The notes beneath the pieces were generated by a model that made no database searches, was not told the DNA's origin, and was given only the letters and a program-made list of their open reading frames with translations. The position numbers were made by a program, and so were the translations under genes. From the NCBI GenBank assembly GCA_032622095.1, contig CP136068.1, positions 123,941,989-124,005,988 of the forward strand: a stretch of 64,000 bases of DNA. The letters are read 5' to 3'. Positions within the stretch are counted from its first letter, which is position 1. Every line of letters begins with the position of its first letter. The DNA comes from Siphonodentalium dalli. Its lineage: Eukaryota; Mollusca; Scaphopoda; Gadilida; Siphonodentaliidae. Of this stretch, positions 22,240 to 34,196 are shown one piece after another.

Positions 22240-22698
22240 TTAAGGTACTCAAATCGATTTAATGGTCCCCATATAATCAGATTACAACAACAACAACATT
22301 TTAAGAAATGCCACTTCAGTTATCAGAATCGATTAATTGCCCAAAAATAATGCCAACAACAGTTACTGTCAACTATATTATAAAATTGCCCGAAACGTGT
22401 TATTTATCAATATGTTGATCGACGAAATTTGGCCTTATATTATCAAACACAAAGCCTCTTAATTTTAGAGTTATCCATCTTCACCCGCAATTTGGTCCGA
22501 GACCGTCGGCTCGTCGACTTTTTACTGGGACACTATAAGTCTCGATGGGGGGAATAATAGATTTCAAAAATCGTCATCTAATAACTTTGAGCTTTGAAAG
22601 GTGGGTTCCTCGTCTCGAATCAAATATATACCCCCCCCCCCCCAATCCAAATAAATATTAATTGAGGGGCGCTTAATCAGATTATGCATCTTTAAAGG
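22240..22698. mobile_element. MITE-like repeat with AGGTACTCAA ends, copy 2
   Basis: Starts TAAGGTACTCAAATCGATTT and ends, read inverted, in CTTTAAAGATGCATAATCTG. It follows copy 1 in the same order along its length (TTATCAGAATCGAT, ACTGTCAACTAT, TTAGAGTTATCCATCTTCA, GGTGGGTTCCTC) with clear divergence. A C-run of 14 lies near 22630-22643. Confidence 0.65.
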
Positions 22699-22699
22699 A

Positions 22700-22805
22700 A
22701 CTTTTCAGGATTCAGTCGGAAATATGGCTTGTCGCCATTCATTGGACAGCTCGTTATCGGCGAGAGCTTTCCGATGAATTGGCAACAATCAGCAATATTT
22801 CCGGG
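22700..22805. repeat. Eroded relative of the 40080 foldback
   Basis: AGGATTCAGTCGGAAATATGG and CGCCATTCATTGGACAGCTC match the left arm at 40105-40160. The right arm is decayed and ends in a G-run near 22803-22816. Confidence 0.6.
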
Positions 22806-23086
22806 GGGGGGGGGGGCAGGAAAAAAACTTCAGTATAAAAGTTTGATTTTTTTTCTTCAATTTTTGGGACCCACCACCCCGGGAAGGCAAGTCTTTTTCA
22901 GTTCCGATCTCGGACACCCACCCCTCCAACACAAGTTTTTTTCCAAGGGCAATTAGGGACCCACCCCAAAGTTATATGAAAACGGTGAAAATAACAAAAT
23001 AAAGTAGACAGAGAGAGTGAAATGTTTTAAATAACCAATCGGATGAAATGCCAATCGGGTGAGCTTAAGGAAAAGCACCAGAAATC

Positions 23087-23550
23087 TATGGAATCCTATT
23101 AGGGCCACTTGCTAATGGCGCTTTCGGCGCATCCGAAAGCGACAAAAAATGCGCCATTAGTGACGCGCCGAAAGCGCCGAAAGCGACACAATATGAGCCG
23201 TTACGGCGCACTATTTGTCGCTTTCGGCGCACTTTTTGTCGTTTTCGGCGCGCGCGCCGAAAGCGACAAAATGTGCGATATTATCGCATGTTTCGGCGCG
23301 CCGAAAGCGACAAAATGTGCGCCGTAACGGCGCACATTTTGTCGCTTTCGGCGCGTTACTAATGGCGCACTTTTTGTCGCTTTCGGCGCGCGCCGAAAGC
23401 GCCTTTAGGCATACTATTAGGTCCACTCCCTAATGGCGCGCGCCGGAAGCGACAAAAAGTGCGCCATTAGGGTATGTTTCGGTGCGCACCGAAAGCGACA
23501 AAAAGTGCGCCGAAAGCGCCATTAGCAAGTGGCCCTAATAGGATTCCATA
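23087..23550. mobile_element. GC-rich TA-flanked MITE built of GCGCCGAAAGCGACAAAA units
   Basis: Inverted ends of about 41 bp start TGGAATCCTATTAGGGCCAC at 23089 and finish as the reverse complement at 23548. TA flanks both ends (23087-23088 and 23549-23550), which suggests a Tc1/mariner-type TA target. The interior consists of the word GCGCCGAAAGCGACAAAA in both orientations, alternating with TGCGCCATTAG, so it folds in many ways. It is far richer in G, C and CpG than anything nearby. ORFs inside are artefacts of the repeat. Confidence 0.85.
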
Positions 23551-24657
23551 AAAATGACATGGCAAGTTATCAATGTATAATAATTAATTACCTATCGATG
23601 ATAATCAAGCGCACAGCGTAATTTGACATTTTTATTCATGATTTATTCAATTTTATTTAAGTGTTTAGATTATATTAGTTTGCGTTTTAACTTTCACTAT
23701 ACCTCCCCGCTCAGCGGCAAATCAAAATGACGGAATTCGGAGTCGGAAAAAAACAATTTGTACAATCCTAGAATTGGAAATCGGTGACGAGTATTTGGAA
23801 TTGGAATTCGGAGTCGGAAAATAAACAACCGGCACAAATTTGGAGTCGGAAAATCACGAATGCTGAATGGAATTCCAAACTAGAAATAAGGTTGGAATTG
23901 GTCTCAACAAAACAAATATTTAGAATGAAATGTTTATTTCGAACCAACGGTTGAAAACAATTCCTACTTTTCAGTCAAATTTTAGTTATAGTATGGTAAT
24001 CTATGAAAAATTTCTAGCCAAAGGGTTGCTGTCAGGTTGATTCAACAAATACTTCCAACAGTTGAAAGCATTGAAGTTACAGTTTAATTGTTGCAAAATT
24101 GCAGCCCAGTTGGGTGCAAATCTATCCCAGTAATATTTTTGAATTCATGCATTCGTTAATGTCATAAAAATACATTTGAGGACTCGCAAATTACTTTTAC
24201 GTTTAGTCATGTTAGCTATTTCACTGTAAAGCATATAATAGATATATTTTTCAGTTGTAGTTATAGTCGAGCGTTGAAAATCATTGAGTTACTGAATGTA
24301 TGATTATCCCTGGTGGATCAATATTATGTCCCCCCCCCCCCCCATCTTGAACAAATAACCACCGCGATTTGACAATCTAGTTCTATCCTTCCAACTAAAG
24401 AGTTTATCTATCATTCATCAATATATTTAAGTCTGCAAAGTACATTCATCACTTTTTTTCTTATTATCGGCTAACCATGGCGTAACTAGCACGTCATCGG
24501 ATCCCGAGTTGTGATTTGCGTTACTGTGAAATCCAGTAGCAATGGGACGTAACCAAACTCTTATATATAATTGTCGTATAAGCGTCAATGAGCAGATGAC
24601 ATACAGGGTTTTAGTGTTTAAATAAGGTTGGGTCATATAATTAGACTTACTGTTGTT
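23551..24657. repeat. Non-coding with GGAGTCGGAAAA repeats and C-run
   Basis: GGAATTCGGAGTCGGAAAA or close forms occur at about 23734, 23805 and 23839. The rest is AT-rich without a supported gene. A run of about 14 C lies near 24330-24343. Confidence 0.45.
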
Positions 24658-24711
24658 TGGTCGAATACACATATGTTGATGCCTCGTGACGACCCGCCGT
24701 AAACCTGGAAG
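24658..24711 (-). CDS. Candidate exon, FAM3/ILEI-like fragment
   Basis: A 54-bp segment lies between a good acceptor (CCATGTACTTCCAG|) and a consensus donor (|gtaagt). In phase 0 it reads VYGGSSRGINICVFDQTT. The RGIN..V.D..T pattern resembles the start of the ILEI/FAM3 domain (RGINVVVLDQ-type). I could not find the flanking exons, so it may be chance or a gene remnant. Confidence 0.3.
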
Positions 24712-24759
24712 TACATGGAAGACAGAAGAATACATGTAGAAAATATTACACATTCATTG

Positions 24760-25179
24760 TGTAGTAACGTTCCTACTCCACGGAAAGTGTAGATTGTCTA
24801 TAGTCTGTAAGGTAGGCTATATACTCAATTTAAGTGCACATTTTAAAAATATATGTGCGGAGTATAACAACCACCCGTTGATGTGTAACGTCATTTTCAG
24901 TACGTCATTTGGTAACGACATGTTGTTCATAGAAACTATAATATTCTTGATCCATGTGAATCATGGCAGTTGAACGTACGTGAGGACTATCGACGTGGCT
25001 GAATCGTGGAAACGGAAACAGAGCAAGGTTTTGCCTTATTATTTTTCATTGAGATCTGGGGTTGTTAGTAACGCTATGATGCAATAGATGAGGTAAAGGG
25101 TGGGTTTTTGAATATTTTAGTTTTTTCTAATTATTCGAATGGGTTCTAATGATTGTTGCGCAGTGTTACCATAAAGTCA
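24760..25179. other. Non-coding stretch, no gene seen
   Basis: No ORF, repeat or splice-flanked segment that I can support. Confidence 0.3.
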
Positions 25180-25600
25180 CGTGTTTTCGTACGATTTACA
25201 AAGTTTACCAAGTCAATATTGAAGTCCCCAATCAAATAAACTGTTGTGTATGAGTGATTGAGTTTGACCATAATATCATCCATGCAGACATGAATTTATC
25301 GATATCTGCGTTTGGAGCTGTGTTAGATCTGTAGTTTACTCCCACCGCATATGCGTTCTTTTTATGATAATTAATTTTAACGAATACCATTTCGGCGACA
25401 TGTTGTATAAATACAGATACGTCAAGTTTGTTTATGCCAGTTTTTATAAATTATCCATAAATATCACATGCGTCGTTGGTCTGGAATATTTCAGATATGG
25501 CTATAACGTCGAATATTTTGTCGTTGTTTTTAATGTTACATATACATGCATCTGTGAATGAATCTCAATTTGCATTTATACTTTGAACATTATGTAAGGC
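25180..25600 (-). pseudogene. Decayed LINE endonuclease fragment
   Basis: Minus-strand translation, joined over several stops and frame changes, shows AP-endonuclease landmarks in order. These are NVQSINAN near 25590, DKIFDVIAISEI near 25510, VGVNYRS near 25330 and VYLIGDFNIDLVN at 25203-25241. The GDFN box and the preceding YR(S) strand are typical of non-LTR retrotransposon endonucleases. No intact reverse transcriptase follows. It is unlike either complete LINE in the window. Confidence 0.65.
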
Positions 25601-25704
25601 ATAACCACGACGGACCTTTATTTGATTATGCCATTGCGTACCCCAGTTGAATAGGTGCATACTAATTGAAAGAGTGATGCATGTGATTCATATGGCTATT
25701 ATTT

Positions 25705-25941
25705 TTCTTCACAGTAATCTTTCCCATTTCTATTGGTGAAGTACAATTTTCCACCAGCCAGGAGTTCATCGAGATTTATATCACCGATCATGGTTTTCAT
25801 TGTTTTCGTTTTTGGAGTTATCAAAGAAGCCAAATTTGTGGCATTCTCGTATTTTGGAGAGGGGCCCGAGCAGACTATGACATATGTGGTTTCGATACCA
25901 CTATTAAATACATCCAGGGTAAGCAATGATATGATAACCAT
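25705..25941 (-). CDS. Unrecognised ORF or exon
   Basis: A 79-codon minus-strand frame begins MVIISLLTLDVFNSGIETTY, continues VCSGPSPKYENATNLASL, and ends INLDELLAGGKLYFTNRNG. Composition is protein-like and a hydrophobic start could be a signal peptide. No family is recognised. It lies just upstream of the LINE fragment and might be part of that element or an isolated exon. Confidence 0.25.
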
Positions 25942-25959
25942 TGGGAAATAGGTTCATTC

Positions 25960-28640
25960 GTTTGGTCCATTGTATTAAAATAAACCCCGTATCTGGGGAT
26001 TTTGCTAATTTCTGGTAATCTATATGCAAAACGTTATGGACAATAAAACATGCTTTGGGGAAAAGTATATTACAGGGTTGTATTGTTAATTTTGCTTTGG
26101 TTACTTATTAGTTCATGATATTTTAGAGACACTTTGGTGCATATTATCCTAACTATAATTGTCGTCCATTTTGTTACAATTGATATATAAACAATTGATA
26201 ATGCCTACATGTAACTCGTCCCCCACTCAATGTTATGATATAATAGAATGTCCGAAACAGTCGTAGCTATTGACATGATGTAATAATTTCCCATGCTTTG
26301 AACTTTTATGCCAACTATGGTGGAGATAGAGGTACGTAAGCGCTAAACGTGTAGATTTTAGCTAAGCAATATACAGGTGAGGTTGGAACCTTTTCGCTGT
26401 CACCTTCGCCAATACCATCCCCACCACCATAATATCACCGTCTTCGTAATTTGGCAATAGAATAAGTATTTTAAATAGCAATAACACGTCCTCTGCAACA
26501 TACATTTTTCGTAGTTGATTTGATGTACTGTGTTAGAACTCATATTCTGACGAAAATGACAGTTTTTCAAAAGATAATCATGGTCAGTTACACAGAGTGT
26601 CATGAAGTGATCCGAAGATCACCACGACCTGTTGAGAGTTATGTTTGGCTTTGAGTCGAGAAAGTAAAATATTATTGAAAAAAACGGATGGTTCTATATG
26701 TTGTTATTCACAAATTATGTAAGGTGGCTCCATGCCTCGTACATTTTACTCTGCAAACCCGAACTGCGGGATTATATGAGTGTTAAACCCCGCATAAGTT
26801 TACAACATAAAAGCAAACCAACAATCAATAGATAAGGTGTTGAAATAATCGCAAAAGTTTACCATTCAATGATAGTTGAATAGAATGTGTATTCTGAATG
26901 ACTATAGCACCGTTTGCATATGTTTTCTAATGTTTAAAGAAAATTAACAAGTTGTTAAAAGGATCTAATACATAATCACAATTAAATCGTCATCATAATC
27001 ATCATCAGTAGCATGATTATGTTGATGATAATAGTCACATGTTTGTATCTGCCAAGTATGTTATGGTGTACCCATTACGCAAGGACATGCATCACCATGG
27101 TCGTCAGTGACATTGATCAAGAATTCAGTGTGTTTAGTCGTTTTTGGTTTATGAACTACGATAAAACACGTTGATGGTTTGTGCTCGTACATAACTCCAG
27201 ATTCTTAATCTACATTTTAAGTGTACAAAAAGTCATTGTGGAGGATCCACACATTAACATGAATATCTAGGTCCGACACATAATTGGTCATGAACTAAGT
27301 TGTTTGTATAAAATACCGTATACATGTGAGTGTAGCTTTTTGCAAACAATACAGTGTATGAAAGATTAAAATTCAACTCTATAAAGTTGCCGTCATACCT
27401 ACACAAATAGTGTAAATTTTTACTCTACATGGTGTCTACATGCACTTTAGAGGATTGGATCAACTTTGAACAATTAAAGGTGGATTATCTCTTCCGCTAC
27501 ATGATCTATATATATAGTTTATTGGGTATGAATTCGAATAAATACGAATTAAGACCCCTGGTCGGAAACGCGCCTATCAATTAATAATTATTTTGTTTGT
27601 AGCCAGCAGGGTTACCCGGCGTTGCTAAGGTTAAAGTGTGGTGAAACCCTCTGCACACTGTGGATATACTGTGGTAATAGAGGAAGCTCATGCATAGCAT
27701 AAACACATGATTATTACACATGGAATGTAAGTAGTGGCTCACCTTGTCGGATCGGAGCGATTGCAATTTTGTTTATCGCGATTAATCCGTCCTACCATTA
27801 AAGTATTTATGTATTTAGAACTGCGTATACTTCTGATGTTATAACGTGAAACATGAACACCATAAACACATACATAAAAGACGACAATTAGGTTTTACAT
27901 ATCGATGTATCAATCTAGTGGGTGAGACTAAGATTTTTATGACACCTGGTTATCATATCTCCAAGAAGATACAGATGCTTTAAAGAAATGCCCGGGTGCT
28001 CCTCTGTTCATTGTATACTGGGCTAATTATTCTCAGTTTAAAATGTATGTTGCTATGCATATATATCAGCTTCCATGTTGCCGACACAGAGCGATATTTT
28101 GAGTTGTTTATGTTATGCGATAAGTCTGTTCCAAAAACTGAAAGATATCCTCTGTATCGGGCAGATATAACCGTGTCAGTTGTCAGTATTGAAGGATCCT
28201 GAAAAGTCATGTGGCACTGACTGCGTTTTCTTTTATCGCAGAATAAATTGTATTTGACTGCACACTGTGACCACTATTGTTGAACAGGCCTTATATATTT
28301 CCATGTCTCTTGACAAACTGTAACTTTTGTTGTGGAGACTATATCGAATGGGGCAGACTCAATTGTTTTTAATATAAACATGAGCCATTATAATATGCAA
28401 TCCTCTGATGGTTGAAGATCCCTCAGGTTGCAAGAATGTATCGCTTAAACGGAACGATAAATACACTGTTGACACTTTCTTCTATGTATCTGTTTTGCTA
28501 GTTCATTATATATTACACTAGTATATACCTCGTACCATATAGAAGAATAATATATCAATTTGGTGGAAATCTGGACTAAAAATAGTTTTTATTTAAATAA
28601 ATTGTTGGTGGCCCTGGCACAAACAGCATCACTTTTGACA
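25960..28640. other. Long AT-rich stretch, no gene seen
   Basis: No domain-bearing ORF. Short low-complexity runs occur, such as ATCATCATAATCATCATCA near 26990. The small ORFs have no recognisable features. Confidence 0.35.
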
Positions 28641-28672
28641 ATTTTAACCCGCACCATTATCTTCCTTGTAAA

Positions 28673-29214
28673 ATGTTACCCCTGTTAGAACGCCTTAAAT
28701 TGATGCTATCTCGATTGTACCCCGTGGAGTTATATACAAAACACATACATACAGAAACATATTCGCAAATATATCAAGGCACCAAATGTGGCGTTTTAAC
28801 ATCACGATTTGATTCCTCGTCTCATTTGAGAAGAACATGTATGAATTTGATGGTAATTGGCACTAAACAATTTTTTATCAGTATTGGTGACTGTCCCTAT
28901 TTCGGATTTAACGGCGCCTTGTACTTATGGGTGAGGAAATCTTAGTGAACGCTTACCGGTCAATGGAACGCATCTCCCCGTTCCAACATTCCTATTGCTA
29001 TATGTGCTGCATTGAAAGTACGCAAGTGACCATGACGAAGTTCACCAATTTTCCCGCACCCGTTCCAGTCGGATTGGTATCGCAAACACGCTATTGGCAT
29101 GACCAAACTAAAGAATGTATTATCTGGCTTTCTGAATATGATATAATGAGTACATCCTGCTTGGTTTTATTTGTCAGATATGGCAAGGAATGTGAGCAGA
29201 ATAAAACAGAGTAA
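28673..29214 (+). CDS. Overlapping cysteine-containing ORFs, unknown
   Basis: Two plus-strand frames overlap by 19 bp. The first (28673-28945) ends GDCPYFGFNGALYLW; the second (28927-29214) contains YCYMCCIESTQ and QTRYWHDQTKECIIWLSEYD. The switch could be a frameshift in one decayed coding sequence. Nothing matches a family I know. They may be chance ORFs. Confidence 0.2.
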
Positions 29215-29369
29215 ACATTTTCGTTTCACGCAGAGGCCCTTGAAACAAATGAAAACATTGGAAACCGCTAGAATGTTGACTAACTGTGTAGTGACATTAC
29301 CTAAGCTAATTATAAGTCCAACTGGAAGCATCATATATTGCTATCTATTTTCATTTTTCAAATGAAATA

Positions 29370-30100
29370 AATTGAGACAGTGGTTACACTATATAGTTTT
29401 GTACATTTGTTTATTCTGAGACGATGGAAACGCTGGGAACAGAGGAAACACACCATCTTTACAATGTTAAGATTCCGATGCAATATTATTTGAAATTGAT
29501 TCAGTGGAAACATCACAAAACAAACTGGGACAGTCGTTACACAATATATTGTTATTAGTATATATTTCTGAGACGATAGGAAACAGACCATTCCCTAACA
29601 ATATATGATTCCGAACCAATTTTATTTCAAGTTGATTCAGTGGAAACATAACGAAACTAACTGCGACAGTGGTTACGCCATATATATTTTATTATTTATT
29701 TTTTATATTTATTCTGAGACGATGGAAACACTGGAAACAGAGGAAACAAACCGTTCCCTGACAGTATGAAGATTCCGAAGCAATTTAATTTCAAGTTGAT
29801 TCAGTGGAAACATCACGAAACTAACTGAGACAGTGGTTACACCATATATATATATATTTATTTTTTTTAATTCTTTTTTGAGACAATGGAAACTCTGGAA
29901 ACAGAGGAAATAAACCATTCCCTAACAATATTAAGATTCAAAAGCAATTTTATTTAAAGTTTATTCAGTGGAAACACCACGAAACAAAAGGACAGTGGTT
30001 ACACTATATATATTTTTATTATTTGTTTGTATTTAATCTGAGACGGTGGAAACGTTAGACATATATGAAACAAACCATTCCCTAACAATATTATGTGTTA
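29370..30100. repeat. Tandem repeat of ~150-160 bp, about 5 units
   Basis: CTGAGACGATGGAAAC or a close form occurs near 29418, 29568, 29716, 29877 and 30039. It is followed each time by GAAACA..CCATTCCCTAACAATAT, TTCAAGTTGATTCAGTGG and ACAGTGGTTACACTATATAT. Confidence 0.8.
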
Positions 30101-30840
30101 TGATACGATACTTTCATTTCTTCAGTGGTCAAAACTATGAACTTTAGGTTGAGGCTAGGAGAAGATTTGCCAAGATCACGCAGGACAAAGTTAACCTTGA
30201 GTCCGGGAGGTCTAAGCATACCGATAAAGCTAGATATATTTTAGTTATACCTTTCCTTCTTTTGTCAATACTCTGATTGTTGCAAAAACTCAACCTGCCA
30301 CGTCAGTTTACATTTGACGTGAGTGTGAATGTGCTGCCATGTCAACGGTCTGTTGGCTGATCAATTTACTTATAGATTTGAAACTGTTTTGAGCAGGTTG
30401 CTACTAATGCTGCCCAATCAGTACATCAGGCTATCAATCATTATATATTGCAAAAAATAATCCAGATCTGATTTGACAGTTGTGAATGTTATCTTAAAAA
30501 CTTTACTGAAATATCACAGAATCCCCTGAATACTCTATGAATATTCCACATTAGCTCTCTATAATTGTAGTACAGGAAGCTGCGCAGTAATAATTGGGTT
30601 ATTATCTGGCTAAAGCTAGTATTATAGCAATGATGCACTCTTCATTCAGAACAGTTTCTCCAATCAATCAGAATGACGCAGTTGGAAAAATTAAGCAATG
30701 ACTGTATTAGATAGCAATATTAGCTTTAAATATTTGTGAATTACATATTGATACAAACAAAGAACTATTTTATGTAATTTATATCTTATTTTCTGCTCAA
30801 ACATGTCACTAAATGTTTAATCATAAATATACAGTATTAT
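30101..30840. other. Non-coding stretch, no gene seen
   Basis: AT-rich sequence. No repeat or coding signal that I can support. Confidence 0.3.
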
Positions 30841-31330
30841 ACTAGTTGATGTGCCCGACTTCGTCCGGGCTATTTGGGGATTTCTTTGTGATCGCCTCCA
30901 TCTGGGCAGAATATACAGCGTCTGGACAAACTATTGTTCGATCGGTCCAGAAATATGCCTAAATATATATATGAGCGAGGTCAAGGTCAAGAACACGATT
31001 TGTCACGCCATTTTATAGTATGTCCACCGATGACAAGGTTACTTGTGGAGACGGCAAATATAAGCCGCATATGCTTACATCCGAATCCACTCCCATACAC
31101 AAGGAACATGGTAACATGAATTACCAATATAGTATATTGTAATAAATTATTATTAGGAATAAATATTATTAAACCAAGGACACGGTCGCACGTGAAATTG
31201 GACCCACCCATGTTGTTCCGGGATCAAAGTAGTCCTGCATACCAAATTTGAGTCGGATCGATCGATCAGTTTTCGAGTCTATAAAACACATACACACATA
31301 CATACATACATAAGTATACATACAGAAGTT
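30841..31330 (+). mobile_element. SINE or RTE-like 3' end with CATA tail
   Basis: Begins near TGATGTGCCCGACTTCGTCC and ends with ACCAAATTTGAGTCGGATCG, GTTTTCGAGTCTATAAAACA and a (CATA)n tail at about 31289-31325. That ending is common at the 3' ends of RTE-type LINEs and their SINEs. No coding region is visible. Confidence 0.45.
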
Positions 31331-31759
31331 ACAAAATATATAATAGATAAGAGAGTAAGATATGTCTGTCCGATCGTCTGTCCGAATTTTCCCTAGACCC
31401 CTAGACGGATATCAGTGGTGTAAGTCCAATATGAAAATATGTAAACATTTCGGTCCAATATGAACCTATTTGCACGATGATATGTTGCAGCACCTGATGC
31501 ACGCTCTTTATATATGTGTTTCACTGTGGCCCGCGCCACCCCACGGTGCCACAGGCCACTCCGGCGCTGAATAAAGGCTCCATTCTTCAGCTAGTTACAT
31601 ATATTTTAATTTCAGCAGTACTCATAAAGGTGTACAATTGGTTCGGAATGCAAATCAGTGGCATTAAACCAATCATATTTAGTTCGGTGGTATCATGTCT
31701 TTTTGGATGTCTGCGATATACTACGATTACTGTGGACTCAGTGTGGATGTGGACAAAAT
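31331..31759. other. Non-coding stretch with a GC-rich patch
   Basis: A GC-rich patch at 31527-31572 (CCCGCGCCACCCCACGG) stands out. No gene is recognised. Confidence 0.3.
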
Positions 31760-32625
31760 CGGAACCTTAGCGTTATCTTATTTGCTTATGCTGGGAAATC
31801 ACACCAATTTTGTATACATTGGCGTGGAGCAATAATCCGCGCGTATCGCAATTCGAACCAGCTTCGCTGAGCCTCTTATGTTGACCAATACGTACGCAGA
31901 CTAGTGTTCGGTATTCGACGGATTTCGGTATTCGAATATTCGGTTCGGATAACGAGCGAATATTCGAATAATATTCGAATTTTTAGATAAATTATAAAAT
32001 TATATAGATAACATATTTTGGAACCAATTTATTATTTAATGAAATAGCATATTTATTCATGCGACATCATGCCATACGCAAAAAAGGGAGAGAAAAAAGT
32101 TTTTTGGCTTAATAGCAAGAGTTTATCTGTTTATGAAGTTCAAGTAGTCAATGTCCCATGCATGACTTAAAGGTTCTGATCTGGATTGAGCTTGCATGTT
32201 GCCTTTTTAGTTTTGGCATCCAACGTGAAGTGAGTCCATATATATAATTTCTTCGAATTTGACGCCATATTATACACACAAGTGACGCGCAAACAAAATA
32301 AAACGATGCCCTATAGTTCCGCTTCCACATGCAAGCACGGTCTGGTTTACACCTAGCCACTAAAATTATTTCCACGTCATGACGCCAATCAGAACGTTAC
32401 AGTTACGTCATATTAATTCGTTTGTGGTCATTGTAAAATAGACAATACTTTTAACAGACCCTCATACTAATAACAAACCAGGAAACAATTATACCCGGAG
32501 ATTATTCTCGAATATTCGAATAGTCAAATAAGTATTCGAATATTTATTTTTACGAACGAATATTCGAACATTCGAACCGAACACTAATGCAGATTACCAG
32601 CTGAGCCAACGGGGGTCCCTATATA
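31760..32625 (-). mobile_element. tRNA-derived SINE-like sequence split by an insertion
   Basis: On the minus strand 32625-32595 reads GTTGGCTCAGCTGGTAATC, close to a tRNA A box. Beyond the inserted element, 31893-31840 reads AAGCTGGTTCGAATTGCG, close to a B box. Joining the flanks puts the boxes about 44 bp apart, as in a tRNA with a long variable arm or a SINE head. The rest, toward 31760, would be the SINE body. Neither half could form a functional tRNA as it stands. Confidence 0.5.
31902..32586. mobile_element. hAT-type non-autonomous element
   Basis: 685 bp with inverted ends TAGTGTTCGGT, next to internal ATTCGAATATTCG words at both ends. Flanking octamers ACGCAGAC (31894-31901) and ATGCAGAT (32587-32594) agree at 6 of 8 positions with two C/T changes, which fits an 8-bp hAT target duplication. 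No transposase frame is present inside. Confidence 0.7.
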
Positions 32626-33175
32626 TATAATCACGGGTTATATTGTACTTGCCACTTGATTCATACGTACGACTGCATTCGTATTCCGTACGTGCGCGTG
32701 ATAGAATGGTGCTGAAACACAAACCAAAGCAGTAAATAATATTATACATGTAGTTCAACGGCACATCGTGGAGCGGGAATTATTTGTCTCGATTATTTCG
32801 TTCGAAGTTAATTCGACTACTCTGTTACTATGGATAGAGGGTAGTGACATATGTCCCTGGGAAGTCCCACACAACATGAAATACTATCTATCACATTAGT
32901 AAGTATCATTATGCACATGTAGGACAAAGCATGCGATACACGTTTATTATATGATCATAGGTTTCTTTCCCCAATTCCTATGTTAAAACGTAACGAACAA
33001 AACGAGATATCTAACGATGTTCACCTCATTAATGAAACAAGAGGTTAATATCAGTTCTGAGTGACGTCAGAAATTTCAGGGGTTAACATAACTTATTATC
33101 AGACCTGAAAATTTATCAGGTTTTCCAGCGACGTTCAACGTCACAACGTATTGTCCAATCAAAGCGCGTTTCATA
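32626..33175. other. Non-coding stretch, no gene seen
   Basis: No ORF or repeat that I can support. Confidence 0.3.
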
Positions 33176-33340
33176 TAATAAAACAGTTATCGCATTGTTT
33201 CTTGGTTGACCTGGGTTGACACGAAGAATTGTCAGCACTCGGAAACCAATATTCACCTCGGCCTACGGCCTTGGTGAATATTGACTTCATCGGGTTGACA
33301 ATTCCGCGTGTCAACCTCGAAACAATGCGATGACTGTATA
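33176..33340. repeat. Imperfect palindrome, ~75-bp arms
   Basis: ACAGTTATCGCATTGTTTC on the left pairs with GAAACAATGCGATGACTGT on the right. The centre is CACCTCGGCCTACGGCCTTGGTG. A MITE-like foldback. Confidence 0.75.
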
Positions 33341-34058
33341 ATGATGACCGGTAGTGTGTCGAATTGTCATTCTGCGTGCCACGTTCGAGCTTTGCATACA
33401 TGTGCACAAATTTAATTTCAACTGATATGTCTGATGTTTGATTTCAATATTTGTGAAATGTTCTTCGTTACATTGATCATGTCTCAAATTTGGCGCTATT
33501 TTAGTAGTTGTGCCAAAACAGCTCATTGGAAGGCGGGATCCATTCTCTATAAAAAATAGGATAACAATTACAAACATTGATTATGATTGGTTATATTTAA
33601 GTTGCGAGATCGAAGATCAATGGCGTTTTGACAATGTGTCCACACATACGGAAACAGAAAAGGATGTATTATACAGAATACTGGCGACATATTCGTAATT
33701 TATTATAGCCATCACAATCTATGATACATCATCTTCGAATTTGTATCAGCCAACTTTATTTATTATTGATTATTTGTTCGCACCTTGATTACAATGACTG
33801 AATAGTACGATTATAACAAACTGTTACTACTCCGGATGAGCGCTCTATATGCGGAACGTCATCTTGGGAAATCCCCGTCGTCCAAGAAATCAATTATGAG
33901 TCGGAGTTCCATGACGTAAATCTCATAGAATTGTCGTATACTTTAATTTTAAAAGACATTGGTGTTCGGACGTATATGACATACATATTTGTTAGCGGGT
34001 GGCCGTCACACCAATAGCAGTACATGCAAACAGCAAATTAATTCTTACGATAACTTAC
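33341..34058. other. Non-coding stretch downstream of the last EGF-like exon found
   Basis: A further exon of the EGF-like gene must lie here or outside the searched range, since the last exon ends in phase 1. None could be recognised. Confidence 0.3.
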
Positions 34059-34196
34059 TCGAATCACATGTTCCAGGGTAGGCTGTAGAAGTTTTGTGGT
34101 ACTGCTGGCACTGACAGGTGTGTGGAGTCTGGTCACATTCTGTTCCGTCCGCAGTACATTGCTGGTAACACACAGCTCCGTATGTGGTGCCAACGA
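34059..34196 (-). CDS. EGF-like module exon B' (138 bp)
   Basis: The acceptor TTCATTGTAG| and donor A|gtaagt frame VVGTTYGAVCYQQC, then TECDQTPHTCQCQQYH and PGTCDS. It is closely similar to exon B at 36321-36458, with the block TECDQTPHTCQCQ identical. Confidence 0.75.

Noticed and set aside
23109-23433. Alanine- and arginine-rich ORFs
   Set aside because: Generated by the GCGCCGAAAGCGAC repeat of the TA-flanked element on both strands.
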